From: Deltaproteobacteria bacterium HGW-Deltaproteobacteria-22
Lineage (GTDB): Bacteria > Myxococcota_A > Polyangia > HGW-17
Direction: 5' to 3'
Length of the DNA: 34,443 bases
Assembly (NCBI GenBank): GCA_002841825.1
Contig: PHAZ01000037.1
Coordinates: 1-34,443, forward strand
The position numbers and the translations under genes are program-made. Numbering within the stretch: the first letter of the stretch is position 1; every line of letters begins with the position of its first letter. Below the pieces are notes generated by a model. The model had not been told where the DNA came from, did not search any database, and saw nothing but the letters and a program-made list of their open reading frames with translations. Shown here in pieces: positions 17,086 through 23,850 of this stretch.

Positions 17086-18951
17086 TCAAGTGGGCTGATG
17101 CCATCGGACGCGTCCCAGGGTGCCGTCGACCCACACCTGCGATCCCGCCGGGATGCGGTGGATGCAATCCGCGACGCCGGTCACGGTGGGGATGCCCAGC
17201 TCCCGGGCGATGAGCACGGCGTGACCGCACGTGCCAGGCCGTTCGACGATGAGCCCGGCGACCCCGGGCAGGAGGACGATATCCTGCGGGGTGAGGGCAT
17301 GCACGACCGCGATCCGTCCGTCGGCCGCCTCCCCGGGGACCGGCAGGGGGCCTGCGACACCACCGGCCCGGCCCGGGACCGCGCCTTCGCCCCGAAGTTC
17401 TCCGGCCGAAGCCGGTTCTCCGGCCGAAGCCGGTTCTCCGGCCGAAGCCGGTTGGTGGACCTGCGACCATCGGGGTACCCCGTCGACCACGCGCTCGGGC
17501 GCCGAGAAAGACTCCTGCGCGCGCAGGAGTTGACGCCGCAGACCCGGGAGCGCCGGCGCCGGCGGCCGGCCGGCGAGGAGCTCGGGCAGCGTCAGCAGGA
17601 ACGCGTCCTGGGGGGTCGCGAGCCAGCCTGCGGTCGTCGCGGCGTCCCCCCAGTCCAGGACCGCGATCCGGAGCGTGCGCAGCATGCGGGCGAACACCCA
17701 GTCGTCCTGCTCCCGGCTGTCCACGCTGCGGGCGAAGACCCGCCAGGGGGTGTCATCGGGCGCGGGCCGAACGATTTCCGGACGTGCCGGGTCCGGTTTG
17801 GCTTGACAAACCACGCGCAGCCGCTCCAGTCCGTCGGCGATCGAAGGGGCCTGCGGGTCCCAGAACGACGGGAAGATCTCGCAGAAGCCGAACCAGCGGT
17901 CGCGCTTGAGCACGCAGTCCCGGGGCGCAGCAGCCAGCAGGGCTGCGACGCAGTTGGCGCCGGGCCGGACCGGCCTTCGCCGGGTCAGGTAGGACCGCAC
18001 AAACCGCACGAACCGGTCGACCTGCACCTGGAGTCGATGGCGCTGGTCCCGGAGCGGTCCTGCGGCAAGTTCCTGGATACCGGCGTCGAAGCCCGGCAAC
18101 GGATCGTGATCGTCACGCTCGTAGAGGCGTCCGAGCCACGCTCCCTGGGGAAGGCCGAGCCGGTCCCGCGTGGCCTCGATGATCGAGGCGTAGAAGACCG
18201 ACAGGACGTGGGGATGATGGTGGGTGTTGCGTATCCAGACGCCCGACGACATGTAGGAGGGGGGATCCTGCGCCGAGGGCAGCAGGGGCCGTGCCTGCAG
18301 CAGCGTGAGTTCCCAGCCCTGACCGTCCGGGAGGGCGCCCCACTCGAGATCCAGACCCCCCGCAGGCAGCTCGGGCAGGGTCTGCAGCACCAGCTGGCGC
18401 ACGCGGTCCGTCAGCGTCACGGGCAGCTCCTCGGGAGCGTCACCGTCGACCACCCGTCCTCCGGAGGCGCCCTCGATGCGCAGGGTGGTCTCGTCCCCGG
18501 GGTGGGGCCACAGGGCCACACCGGTGAACGCAAAGATCCGATGAGGCTGGATCAGCACGGCCGGCGATCCGATCACGACGCCCGAGATCGCGCCGAGACT
18601 GCGGGCGGCGTCGGTCGACCTGCGGATCCTCCCGAAGGCCTCGAGGGCCTCCGGGATGCCGGACACGGGTCCGACGGACAGGTGACAGCCCGCCAGCGAG
18701 GTGAGGTTGCCGTCTTCGGAGGCGGCCGAGGAGCGAAGGATCCAGGGCCGGGGGAGCGTGCGTTCCAGCCTGAGGAAGTCGGCCTCAGATGGAATTTCGT
18801 TGCCCCCCCACACCGCTCCGGCGAGCACGGGAAGACCGCGCCGCCGCAGCTGCGCAAGCCGGGCCGCCTTGTTTCCGCAGGTCGCAGGATGGATCCGGTC
18901 GGAATCCAGGGTCAGGAATTCATTCGTTGGGGCGGGATTTCCGGACTGCAT
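17086..18951 (-). CDS. PEP-utilising-type phosphotransferase (PPDK_N-like plus swivelling His domain)
   Basis: The 621-aa protein has a divergent PEP/pyruvate-binding ATP-grasp half at the N-terminus (CGNKAARLAQLRRRGLPV, then LRSSAASEDGNLTSLAG). Its C-terminus is a phosphohistidine swivel domain with the active-site motif GTCGHAVLIARELGIPTV, ending GSQVWVDGTLGRVRW. This is the architecture of PEP synthase, rifampin phosphotransferase and related enzymes, which move phosphate from ATP to a substrate via His. The middle 300 residues are divergent but keep DWVFARMLRTLR- and PQDAFLLTLPELL-type segments of that group. Its length (621 against about 800-870) and divergent centre argue against PEP synthase; the acceptor is unknown. 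ATG 18951 overlaps the end of nusB by 32 bases. An 18-bp unit is repeated about three times before the swivel domain. Confidence 0.78.
   Translation of the reverse strand: MQSGNPAPTNEFLTLDSDRIHPATCGNKAARLAQLRRRGLPVLAGAVWGGNEIPSEADFLRLERTLPRPWILRSSAASEDGNLTSLAGCHLSVGPVSGIPEALEAFGRIRRSTDAARSLGAISGVVIGSPAVLIQPHRIFAFTGVALWPHPGDETTLRIEGASGGRVVDGDAPEELPVTLTDRVRQLVLQTLPELPAGGLDLEWGALPDGQGWELTLLQARPLLPSAQDPPSYMSSGVWIRNTHHHPHVLSVFYASIIEATRDRLGLPQGAWLGRLYERDDHDPLPGFDAGIQELAAGPLRDQRHRLQVQVDRFVRFVRSYLTRRRPVRPGANCVAALLAAAPRDCVLKRDRWFGFCEIFPSFWDPQAPSIADGLERLRVVCQAKPDPARPEIVRPAPDDTPWRVFARSVDSREQDDWVFARMLRTLRIAVLDWGDAATTAGWLATPQDAFLLTLPELLAGRPPAPALPGLRRQLLRAQESFSAPERVVDGVPRWSQVHQPASAGEPASAGEPASAGELRGEGAVPGRAGGVAGPLPVPGEAADGRIAVVHALTPQDIVLLPGVAGLIVERPGTCGHAVLIARELGIPTVTGVADCIHRIPAGSQVWVDGTLGRVRWHQPT
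17397..17453 (-). repeat. 18-bp in-frame tandem repeat, about 3.2 copies
   Basis: The unit GTTCTCCGGCCGAAGCCG (plus strand) occurs three times without change at 17397-17414, 17415-17432 and 17433-17450, then begins a fourth. It encodes a repeated ASAGEP hexapeptide in the linker just before the phosphohistidine domain of the PEP-utilising enzyme. Perfect identity between copies suggests recent expansion. Confidence 0.9.
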
Positions 18952-19372
18952 CGAGCACGCCGTTCACGAACCGCGCGCTTGTCTCGCTGCCGTAGCGCTT
19001 GGCCAGTTCGATGCCTTCGTTGATGATGATCTGGGCCGGTGTGTCGGTGAAGTACAGTTCGGTGACCCCCAGCCGGAGGATGGAGAGGTCGACCTTGTCC
19101 ATGCGCTCGACGCGCCAGCGGCTGTTGGCGTTGCGGATCCGGTCGTCGACGAAGTCGGTGTTGTCGGTGAACAGGCGGATCAATTCCTGGACCCAGGCGT
19201 CGTCGGGTTCGCCCTCGATCTCGGTGCGGAAGGGCATCTCGAGCGCGTCGTCGGACAGATCCATGCGCCCCACGTCCCAGGCGTAGAACGCCTGAAGCAG
19301 GAGTTCACGGGCGGCCCGACGGCGGGTGCGGGAGCCGCCTCCCCGGCGGGAAAGCTGTTTTCCGGGCATCAC
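18920..19372 (-). CDS. nusB: Transcription antitermination factor NusB
   Basis: The 150-aa protein is a NusB, which with NusE (S10) binds boxA RNA and supports rRNA antitermination. It shows the family pattern: an RRRAARELLLQAFYAWD opening helix after a basic N-terminal tail, then VDLSILRLGVTELYFTDTP, INEGIELAKRYGSETSARFVNGVLD and a short C-terminal tail. The tail (about 18 Arg/Gly/Ser residues before the first helix) is longer than usual. GTG 19372 is chosen because GGAG lies 8 bases upstream and gives a GTGA overlap with ribH; ATG 19369 directly follows. The ribH-nusB pairing is widely conserved. Confidence 0.95.
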   Translation of the reverse strand: MMPGKQLSRRGGGSRTRRRAARELLLQAFYAWDVGRMDLSDDALEMPFRTEIEGEPDDAWVQELIRLFTDNTDFVDDRIRNANSRWRVERMDKVDLSILRLGVTELYFTDTPAQIIINEGIELAKRYGSETSARFVNGVLDAVRKSRPNE

Positions 19373-19839
19373 GAACCGATCTCCGCGAAGACGTGGATCA
19401 TCTCAAGCAGCCCGCGCGCGGCTTCGAAGCCCTTGTTGCCGGCCTTGGCTCCGGCGCGGTCAAGGGCCTGCTCCATCGTGTCGGTGGTCAGGATGCCCAT
19501 GATCACCGGGATCTCGGCCTGCATGGACAACTGGGCCACGCCCTTGACGGACTCGGCGCTGACATAGTCGAAGTGAGGGGTGTCGCCGCGGACCACGGCC
19601 CCGAGGCACACCAGACCGTCATACTTGCCCGAGGCGACCGCGCGCCTTGCGGTGGCAGGGATCTCCAGGGCACCGGGCGTGCGTATCACGGTCAGATCCG
19701 CCAGATCCAGTCCGGAGCGGGAGAAGGCGTCGATGGCGCCTTCGAGGAGCCGCTCCGTGACCAGGGAATTGAACCGGGAGACGACGACGCAGATTTTGTA
19801 GCCTTTTCCAAATAATTGTCCTTCGATATATCGGGTCAT
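19369..19839 (-). CDS. ribH: 6,7-dimethyl-8-ribityllumazine synthase
   Basis: The 156-aa enzyme makes the penultimate riboflavin intermediate from 5-amino-6-ribitylaminouracil and 3,4-dihydroxy-2-butanone 4-phosphate. Family markers are SRFN (21-24), GALEIP (56-61), AVVRGDTPHFDYV with catalytic H89, the GILTTDTMEQALDRAG region and GNKG (134-137). The length is typical of the icosahedral-type enzyme. ATG 19839 has GGAGG 7 bases upstream. A good promoter lies immediately upstream, and the predicted leader of about 16 bases is too short for an FMN riboswitch. It leads the run that continues into nusB. Confidence 0.97.
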   Translation of the reverse strand: MTRYIEGQLFGKGYKICVVVSRFNSLVTERLLEGAIDAFSRSGLDLADLTVIRTPGALEIPATARRAVASGKYDGLVCLGAVVRGDTPHFDYVSAESVKGVAQLSMQAEIPVIMGILTTDTMEQALDRAGAKAGNKGFEAARGLLEMIHVFAEIGS

Positions 19840-19861
19840 GGCGCACCTCCGCTTCGACGGC

Positions 19862-19890
19862 CTTATACCTGCTCAAACCTTCCAACTCAA
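19862..19890 (-). promoter_or_regulatory. Sigma70-like promoter for the ribH-nusB operon
   Basis: On the minus strand, TTGAGT (19885-19890) and TATAAG (19862-19867) are separated by exactly 17 bases. The -10 matches consensus at five of six positions. The start point would fall about 16 bases before ribH ATG 19839, leaving room for the GGAGG ribosome site and little else. Confidence 0.6.
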
Positions 19891-19910
19891 GCTGAATGCC
19901 TTCGAATCCA

Positions 19911-20471
19911 TTATTTCCCGATGCAGAAACGGGAAAAAATCAATTCATAAAGATCCGCCGGAGGGACCTCGAGGGCCTCCTCGAGACGGCGGGCGAGCGC
20001 TTCGAGGTGCAGCGCGCGCACCTCCGGGAGCACCTCGCCCTGCACCCGCCCGAACCCGGCTTCGAGGTCCAGCGCCAGTTCGGCCAGCCGCGCGGAGAAC
20101 CACCACTGGGGCCGGTCGGTGGAACGCTGTACCCTGATGGCGTCCACGATGCGGTCAAGCAGGGTCTGCACGCCCGCGCCCGTGCTTCCGGAGACGGGCA
20201 GGAGCTCTCCCCGGGGGGATCCGTCGTCGGCCTTTCCCTGCACCGCGATCGCGCGGGGATCGGCCGCCGTCCCTGGCGTGGGGGAGAACGCCACGAGCAC
20301 GTCGGCGTCGCGCGCCAGGTCGAGCGTGTGCCGGATGCCCTCGGCTTCGGGGCCTTCGATGGGCGCCATCGGATCAACTCCGGGACGGAGACCGGCGGCT
20401 CCGGGACGGAGACCGGCGGCTCCGGGACGGAGACCGGCGGCTCCGAAACGGAGACCGGCACTGTCGATCAA
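19911..20471 (-). CDS. mnmE: MnmE C-terminal part (G3 motif to FCIGK), separated by a frame break
   Basis: This frame can begin only at TTG 20471 and encodes 186 residues. It opens directly on the G3/switch II motif LIDSAGLR, continues through a GLRPGAA tandem repeat and the helix EGPEAEGIRHTLDLARDAD, and ends with the invariant MnmE C-terminus FCIGK. The position where MnmE has the G4 motif NKxD reads GKAD, losing the guanine-binding Asn. The frame is -1 relative to the upstream MnmE part and overlaps its TGA by four bases (TTGA). Reinitiation at this overlap could yield a separate polypeptide, but decay of the gene or an assembly fault is at least as likely. There is no credible Shine-Dalgarno of its own. 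The partner gene mnmG is not in the window. Confidence 0.7.
   Translation of the reverse strand: MIDSAGLRFGAAGLRPGAAGLRPGAAGLRPGVDPMAPIEGPEAEGIRHTLDLARDADVLVAFSPTPGTAADPRAIAVQGKADDGSPRGELLPVSGSTGAGVQTLLDRIVDAIRVQRSTDRPQWWFSARLAELALDLEAGFGRVQGEVLPEVRALHLEALARRLEEALEVPPADLYELIFSRFCIGK
20378..20461 (-). repeat. 21-bp in-frame tandem repeat at the switch II motif of mnmE, 4 copies
   Basis: Units lie at 20378-20398, 20399-20419, 20420-20440 and 20441-20461. The first three are identical and the fourth differs at a few bases. On the coding strand the fourth unit contains the native DSAGLR motif; the others add GLRPGAA heptapeptides behind it. The array therefore seems to have grown by duplication of the motif itself. 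Confidence 0.9.
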
Positions 20472-21199
20472 CCGCGGGTGGTGCCGGGTTGGTCCGAGAC
20501 GATCGCGCGGTCATACCCGGCGATGCGATTGAACAGCGTGCTCTTTCCCGTGTTCACCTCACCCAGCAGCAGCACGCGGGGCAGCCGTGCCCAATGATCC
20601 TGCAGCCGTGCCTGCGCCGCGATCCGGCGGATCTCCATCGCCAGCGGCTCCCAGTCGGGACCGTCCCCCTCCTGAAACTCGATGGCGCTCTCGAGATCGG
20701 CCTGGGCCAGATGCACCTGGGTCAGCAACTGCGAGAACGCCAGGCCGGCGTCGGGGCCGGTTTCGACCAACTCGAGCTCCCAGGGCAACCGCGCCCGGAG
20801 CCGGTGGGCGATGCGCTCGGCCTCGGTCACGGTCATCTTGCCGTGCCGGACGGCGCGGTAGGTGAACTCCCCCGGTCCGGCCGGCCTGGCTCCGGCGTCC
20901 TTCAGGCGTGACAGGAATCGCTCGACGATCAGCGGGTTGCCGTGGCAGGAGATCTCCGCCGTGTCCTCGCCGGTGTAGGACCGCGGCGCGAACCAGGGTG
21001 TGACCAGGAAGTCGTCGAGGCCTTCAACGAGCAGGTGGCGCGCCCGGCCGTGAAGCCAGCGCGGTTGTGTCGTCAGCAGGCGTCCCAGGATCGGGAACGC
21101 TTCGGGGCCGGAGAGCCGGATCAGGGCGATGGCACCGGCGCCGGGCCCGGTCGCGGCCGCGACGATGGTGTCATCGAGGAAAACGTCAGGCGCGGGCAT
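20468..21199 (-). CDS. mnmE: MnmE N-terminal part (tRNA modification GTPase), frame ends at TGA in the G domain
   Basis: MnmE with MnmG modifies the wobble uridine of certain tRNAs. This 243-aa part holds the N-terminal tetrahydrofolate-binding/dimerisation domain (DDTIVAAATGPGAGAIALIRLSG, SYTGEDTAEISCHGN, PGEFTYRAVRHGKM), some helical domain, and the first half of the Ras-like G domain: G1 GEVNTGKST (213-221) and K-loop/G2 AIVSDQPGTTR (up to 242). It stops two codons after GTTR. About 15 residues that normally link GTTRD to the DTAG motif are missing; 2 bases replace roughly 45, which shifts the frame. ATG 21199 overlaps the yidC end by 14 bases, and the gene sits in its conserved place after yidC. 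The N-terminal domain is also divergent and somewhat short. Confidence 0.8.
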   Translation of the reverse strand: MPAPDVFLDDTIVAAATGPGAGAIALIRLSGPEAFPILGRLLTTQPRWLHGRARHLLVEGLDDFLVTPWFAPRSYTGEDTAEISCHGNPLIVERFLSRLKDAGARPAGPGEFTYRAVRHGKMTVTEAERIAHRLRARLPWELELVETGPDAGLAFSQLLTQVHLAQADLESAIEFQEGDGPDWEPLAMEIRRIAAQARLQDHWARLPRVLLLGEVNTGKSTLFNRIAGYDRAIVSDQPGTTRG

Positions 21200-23228
21200 C
21201 TTCGCTGTGGTTCATGTACCATTGGTGGGCCAGGCCCAGCACCGTGTTGGTGAGGATGTAGAGCGTGAGGCCCGAGGGCAGGAAGAGCATGATGCCGGTG
21301 AACATGATCGGCATCGTGTAGAGCATGATCTTGGCCTGCTGGTTGTCGCCGGCCGTCGGTGTCATCTTCTGCTGGACGAACATCAGCAACCCCATGAGGA
21401 TGGGCAGCACGAAGTACGGATCCTGCGCGGTCAGATCGTTGATCCATCCGAACAGCGGCGCACGGTACAACTCCACCGAAGCCATCAGCGCCTGGTACCA
21501 GGCGATGTAGATCGGCATCTGGAGAAGCATGGGCAGGCAGCCGCCCAGGGGATTGACCCCGTGCTTCTTGTATAGCGCCATGATTTCCTTGTTAAGATTT
21601 TCCTTGTCGTTGGCGTACTTCTTCTGCAGCGCATCCATCTCGGGCTTGAGCGAGGCCATTTTCTTCATGCTGCGCATGCTCTTGTTGGTCCAGTACAGCG
21701 TGACCAGCTTGATCAGGAGCGTCAGCAGGATGATGGCCAGACCCCAGTTGATTACGACCTTCTGCACGAGCTTGAGCAGGAAGATCATCGGCTTGCCGAT
21801 GAACCAGAAGAGGCCGAAATCGACAGATTCGTTCAGTTTTGGATTGACGTTTGCAGTCTCCTCACCGGAGCGGTGAACCCGCACGGTGTCGAGGTAGTTG
21901 AGGTCCTTGGGTCCGAGATACAACTTGAAGGGGAGGGCCACGGTCTGGCCGGCCTCGACCGGGCGCGGGCCGTTCATGTCCATCTGCGTGGTGATCAGGC
22001 CGTAGCCGGGAATCTCCTGGATCTTCTGGGCGATGAAGCGGCAGCCGCCGTCGTCGGCGCCGTAGTCCTTGACCAGCACCATCAGGAAGTAGCGGGCGTC
22101 GATGCCGGCCCAGCGTGCGCCGCGGGCGAACTCGCTGGCTTTGGACGGGGTGCGCTGGCAGGAGCAGGACGAGGTGGAGCAGCCCATGCAGCCCTTGGAC
22201 GCGCCGTTCATGATGACGTTGAAGCTCTGCACGCTCACGCCGTCGGCGTGGTAGCAGATGGCCTCCTTGGCGACAGAGACGGGATTGAAGAAGCCGGTGG
22301 AGGACTCGCCCTCGTGCAGGCTGAACACGCTGAAGAGCGTCTTCTTGATGTTCAGTTTCACCGGAATCAGGTTCTTCACCTCGACGACGAGATCCAGGTC
22401 ATAGCGGTCGGCGTAGATTCGGTAGGTCTTGCGGATCTCGACCGGGAAGCAGGCGCCCGGGGCTGCCTCGACGCCGGCCGGGCAGGGACGGTCGGTGATC
22501 AGGCGGAACACCAGCGTGGTGATCTTGGCGTCGTCGGTGCGGCTCTCGAGTTCCCACTTCTGCAGGAGCGGACGGAAGTTGATCTCGCGCTTCACATGAT
22601 AAAACGAGTGGTCGTCGAGGGTCTCGGCCTCGCGCTCGATCTCCATCTCCATCTGGAACGGGAGGAACATCGGAGACCAGGTTTTGATCAGGTCCATCTG
22701 CTGGTCGCGCTTTTCGCGGCGCTTTTCGCGGAGGAACTCCTTGGGGATGACCTTCTCGCGGTACTGCGGATTTTTCAGGATGAAGGAGGAGAACACGGCG
22801 CCCTGCAGGGTGAAGCGGGCGGTGAACAACTGAGTCTCGATGACCAGGCGCGGATCGCTCTCCTCGATGGGCTCACCGTTGTACGGCGTCTCGGTGAAGT
22901 ACAGGTGCCGGCTCTGCGCGGGCGCGGGGGCCGTCGCAGGGGCGGGCACGGTCGCCGCGGGTGGGGCCGGGGCCGTGACGGCCACGGGGGTGGCGTCGGC
23001 CTGCGGGGCGGCCACGGGGGTGGCGTCGGCCTGCGGAACTGCCGCAGGGGTGGCCAGGGCGTCGGGCGTCGGGCTGGACGAGGGTGTCGCGGGGGCGACC
23101 GCGGGGGCCGCAGGCGTGACCGCGGTCGAACCGGGGGCGACCGCGGGTGCCGGCTGGGCGCCGACCGGGGAAATCGACCAGAAACCAACTGAAATCAAAA
23201 GGAAAATCCAGACATGCAGCTTGTTCAT
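21186..23228 (-). CDS. yidC: YidC alone, from an internal start within the fused frame
   Basis: ATG 23228 is the family-typical YidC start (MNKLHVWIFLL). It has GAAGG about 8 bases upstream, so free YidC (680 aa) could be made alongside or instead of the fusion. YidC inserts and folds inner-membrane proteins, alone or with Sec. Between the first helix and the P1 domain is a low-complexity A/P/T/V spacer containing a duplicated 10-residue unit. The P1 domain carries a Cys-rich insertion not expected in YidC. The length exceeds E. coli YidC (548 aa), mainly through the spacer. Confidence 0.7.
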   Translation of the reverse strand: MNKLHVWIFLLISVGFWSISPVGAQPAPAVAPGSTAVTPAAPAVAPATPSSSPTPDALATPAAVPQADATPVAAPQADATPVAVTAPAPPAATVPAPATAPAPAQSRHLYFTETPYNGEPIEESDPRLVIETQLFTARFTLQGAVFSSFILKNPQYREKVIPKEFLREKRREKRDQQMDLIKTWSPMFLPFQMEMEIEREAETLDDHSFYHVKREINFRPLLQKWELESRTDDAKITTLVFRLITDRPCPAGVEAAPGACFPVEIRKTYRIYADRYDLDLVVEVKNLIPVKLNIKKTLFSVFSLHEGESSTGFFNPVSVAKEAICYHADGVSVQSFNVIMNGASKGCMGCSTSSCSCQRTPSKASEFARGARWAGIDARYFLMVLVKDYGADDGGCRFIAQKIQEIPGYGLITTQMDMNGPRPVEAGQTVALPFKLYLGPKDLNYLDTVRVHRSGEETANVNPKLNESVDFGLFWFIGKPMIFLLKLVQKVVINWGLAIILLTLLIKLVTLYWTNKSMRSMKKMASLKPEMDALQKKYANDKENLNKEIMALYKKHGVNPLGGCLPMLLQMPIYIAWYQALMASVELYRAPLFGWINDLTAQDPYFVLPILMGLLMFVQQKMTPTAGDNQQAKIMLYTMPIMFTGIMLFLPSGLTLYILTNTVLGLAHQWYMNHSEDARA

Positions 23229-23471
23229 ACGGGTACCTTCATGGGACTTGGGATGAATCGGAGGCGGATCATAGCCGCCGCGCGCGAAGGGATGACAACG
23301 CAAAATCCGCCAGAGAGTCAACCAAAAACCGACCCAGGCGCCCCGATGCCGGAAAACCTCGATGGAATACTCGGAGCAGGTCGGCAGAAACCGGCAGGTG
23401 GGAACCCGCTTCGCCGGGGAGATCCATTTCCGGTAAAATGAGATCATGGCGATGAAGAAGCGGGCAATCAA
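21186..23471 (-). CDS. yidD-yidC: YidD-YidC in one continuous reading frame (membrane insertion factor plus insertase)
   Basis: No stop codon separates the two proteins in this 761-codon frame. Residues 1-70 are a canonical YidD: FYRKWISP, CRFLPTCSEYSIEV and RILRCHPFARGGYDP. An 11-residue linker (PIHPKSHEGTR) leads to M82, the expected YidC start, with its membrane-spanning signal (HVWIFLLISVGFWSI). YidC continues with a Pro/Ala-rich spacer of about 90 residues, a P1-type periplasmic beta domain and the five C-terminal helices with INWGLAIILLTLLIK, NPLGGCLPMLLQMP and PSGLTLYILTN. The groove Arg of the first core helix is Lys here. The start is TTG 23471, overlapping the rnpA stop (TTGA), with AGGAG about 8 bases upstream. 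YidD is cytoplasmic-side and the YidC N-terminus is cytoplasmic, so a fusion is topologically possible. Confidence 0.85.
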   Translation of the reverse strand: MIARFFIAMISFYRKWISPAKRVPTCRFLPTCSEYSIEVFRHRGAWVGFWLTLWRILRCHPFARGGYDPPPIHPKSHEGTRMNKLHVWIFLLISVGFWSISPVGAQPAPAVAPGSTAVTPAAPAVAPATPSSSPTPDALATPAAVPQADATPVAAPQADATPVAVTAPAPPAATVPAPATAPAPAQSRHLYFTETPYNGEPIEESDPRLVIETQLFTARFTLQGAVFSSFILKNPQYREKVIPKEFLREKRREKRDQQMDLIKTWSPMFLPFQMEMEIEREAETLDDHSFYHVKREINFRPLLQKWELESRTDDAKITTLVFRLITDRPCPAGVEAAPGACFPVEIRKTYRIYADRYDLDLVVEVKNLIPVKLNIKKTLFSVFSLHEGESSTGFFNPVSVAKEAICYHADGVSVQSFNVIMNGASKGCMGCSTSSCSCQRTPSKASEFARGARWAGIDARYFLMVLVKDYGADDGGCRFIAQKIQEIPGYGLITTQMDMNGPRPVEAGQTVALPFKLYLGPKDLNYLDTVRVHRSGEETANVNPKLNESVDFGLFWFIGKPMIFLLKLVQKVVINWGLAIILLTLLIKLVTLYWTNKSMRSMKKMASLKPEMDALQKKYANDKENLNKEIMALYKKHGVNPLGGCLPMLLQMPIYIAWYQALMASVELYRAPLFGWINDLTAQDPYFVLPILMGLLMFVQQKMTPTAGDNQQAKIMLYTMPIMFTGIMLFLPSGLTLYILTNTVLGLAHQWYMNHSEDARA
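22981..23040 (-). repeat. 30-bp in-frame tandem duplication in the yidC spacer
   Basis: Two 30-base units (22981-23010 and 23011-23040) are nearly identical. They encode a repeated decapeptide containing PQADATPVA in the Pro/Ala-rich periplasmic spacer after the first YidC helix. Confidence 0.85.
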
Positions 23472-23827
23472 AGGGAGCGCTCCTGGAGGTGCCGCACGAG
23501 ACGGCCGATGTCACCGAGCAGTTCGGTGAATTCCGCGATCTGCACACCGTCACGGGGCAGCACGACGACATCCACCGGGAACGCAGCCAGCTGCGGCATG
23601 GAGCGCCGCAGGGCCTCCCGGAGCCGTCTCCGGATGCGGTTGCGCTGCACGGCGCAGCCGAACTTGCGGGAAACGGTGAAACCCACGCGGAAGTGCCCCA
23701 GTTCGTTTTTCAGGAGAAATAACACCACACGAGATGTGACAACGCGGTGACGCGAATTCTGAACGGCCAGGAAATCAGTCCGGCTGAGCAGACGAACCGA
23801 CTTCGGGAACGAACAGACGGAGGTCAA
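23468..23827 (-). CDS. rnpA: Ribonuclease P protein component
   Basis: The 119-aa basic protein binds the RNase P RNA and helps position precursor tRNA for 5' processing. It shows FPKSVRLLSRTDF at the start, HFRVGFTVSRKFGCAV in the central strand region and the RNR signature QRNRIRRRLREALR (61-74). The start is TTG 23827, 23 bases after the rpmH stop; no ATG is available before the conserved FPKS segment, and the Shine-Dalgarno is weak. It belongs to the rpmH-rnpA-yidD-yidC-mnmE order found across bacteria. The stop overlaps the yidD TTG start by four bases. Confidence 0.94.
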   Translation of the reverse strand: MTSVCSFPKSVRLLSRTDFLAVQNSRHRVVTSRVVLFLLKNELGHFRVGFTVSRKFGCAVQRNRIRRRLREALRRSMPQLAAFPVDVVVLPRDGVQIAEFTELLGDIGRLVRHLQERSL

Positions 23828-23850
23828 TGCGGAGGATCACCGATGGGGGA

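Noticed and set aside
19840-19910. An FMN riboswitch ahead of ribH
   Set aside because: The promoter lies so close that the leader is only about 16 bases; there is no room for an RFN element.
20465-20475. Programmed -1 frameshifting in mnmE
   Set aside because: There is no canonical slippery heptamer at the GGTTGA junction, and a frameshift alone would not restore the missing 15 residues.
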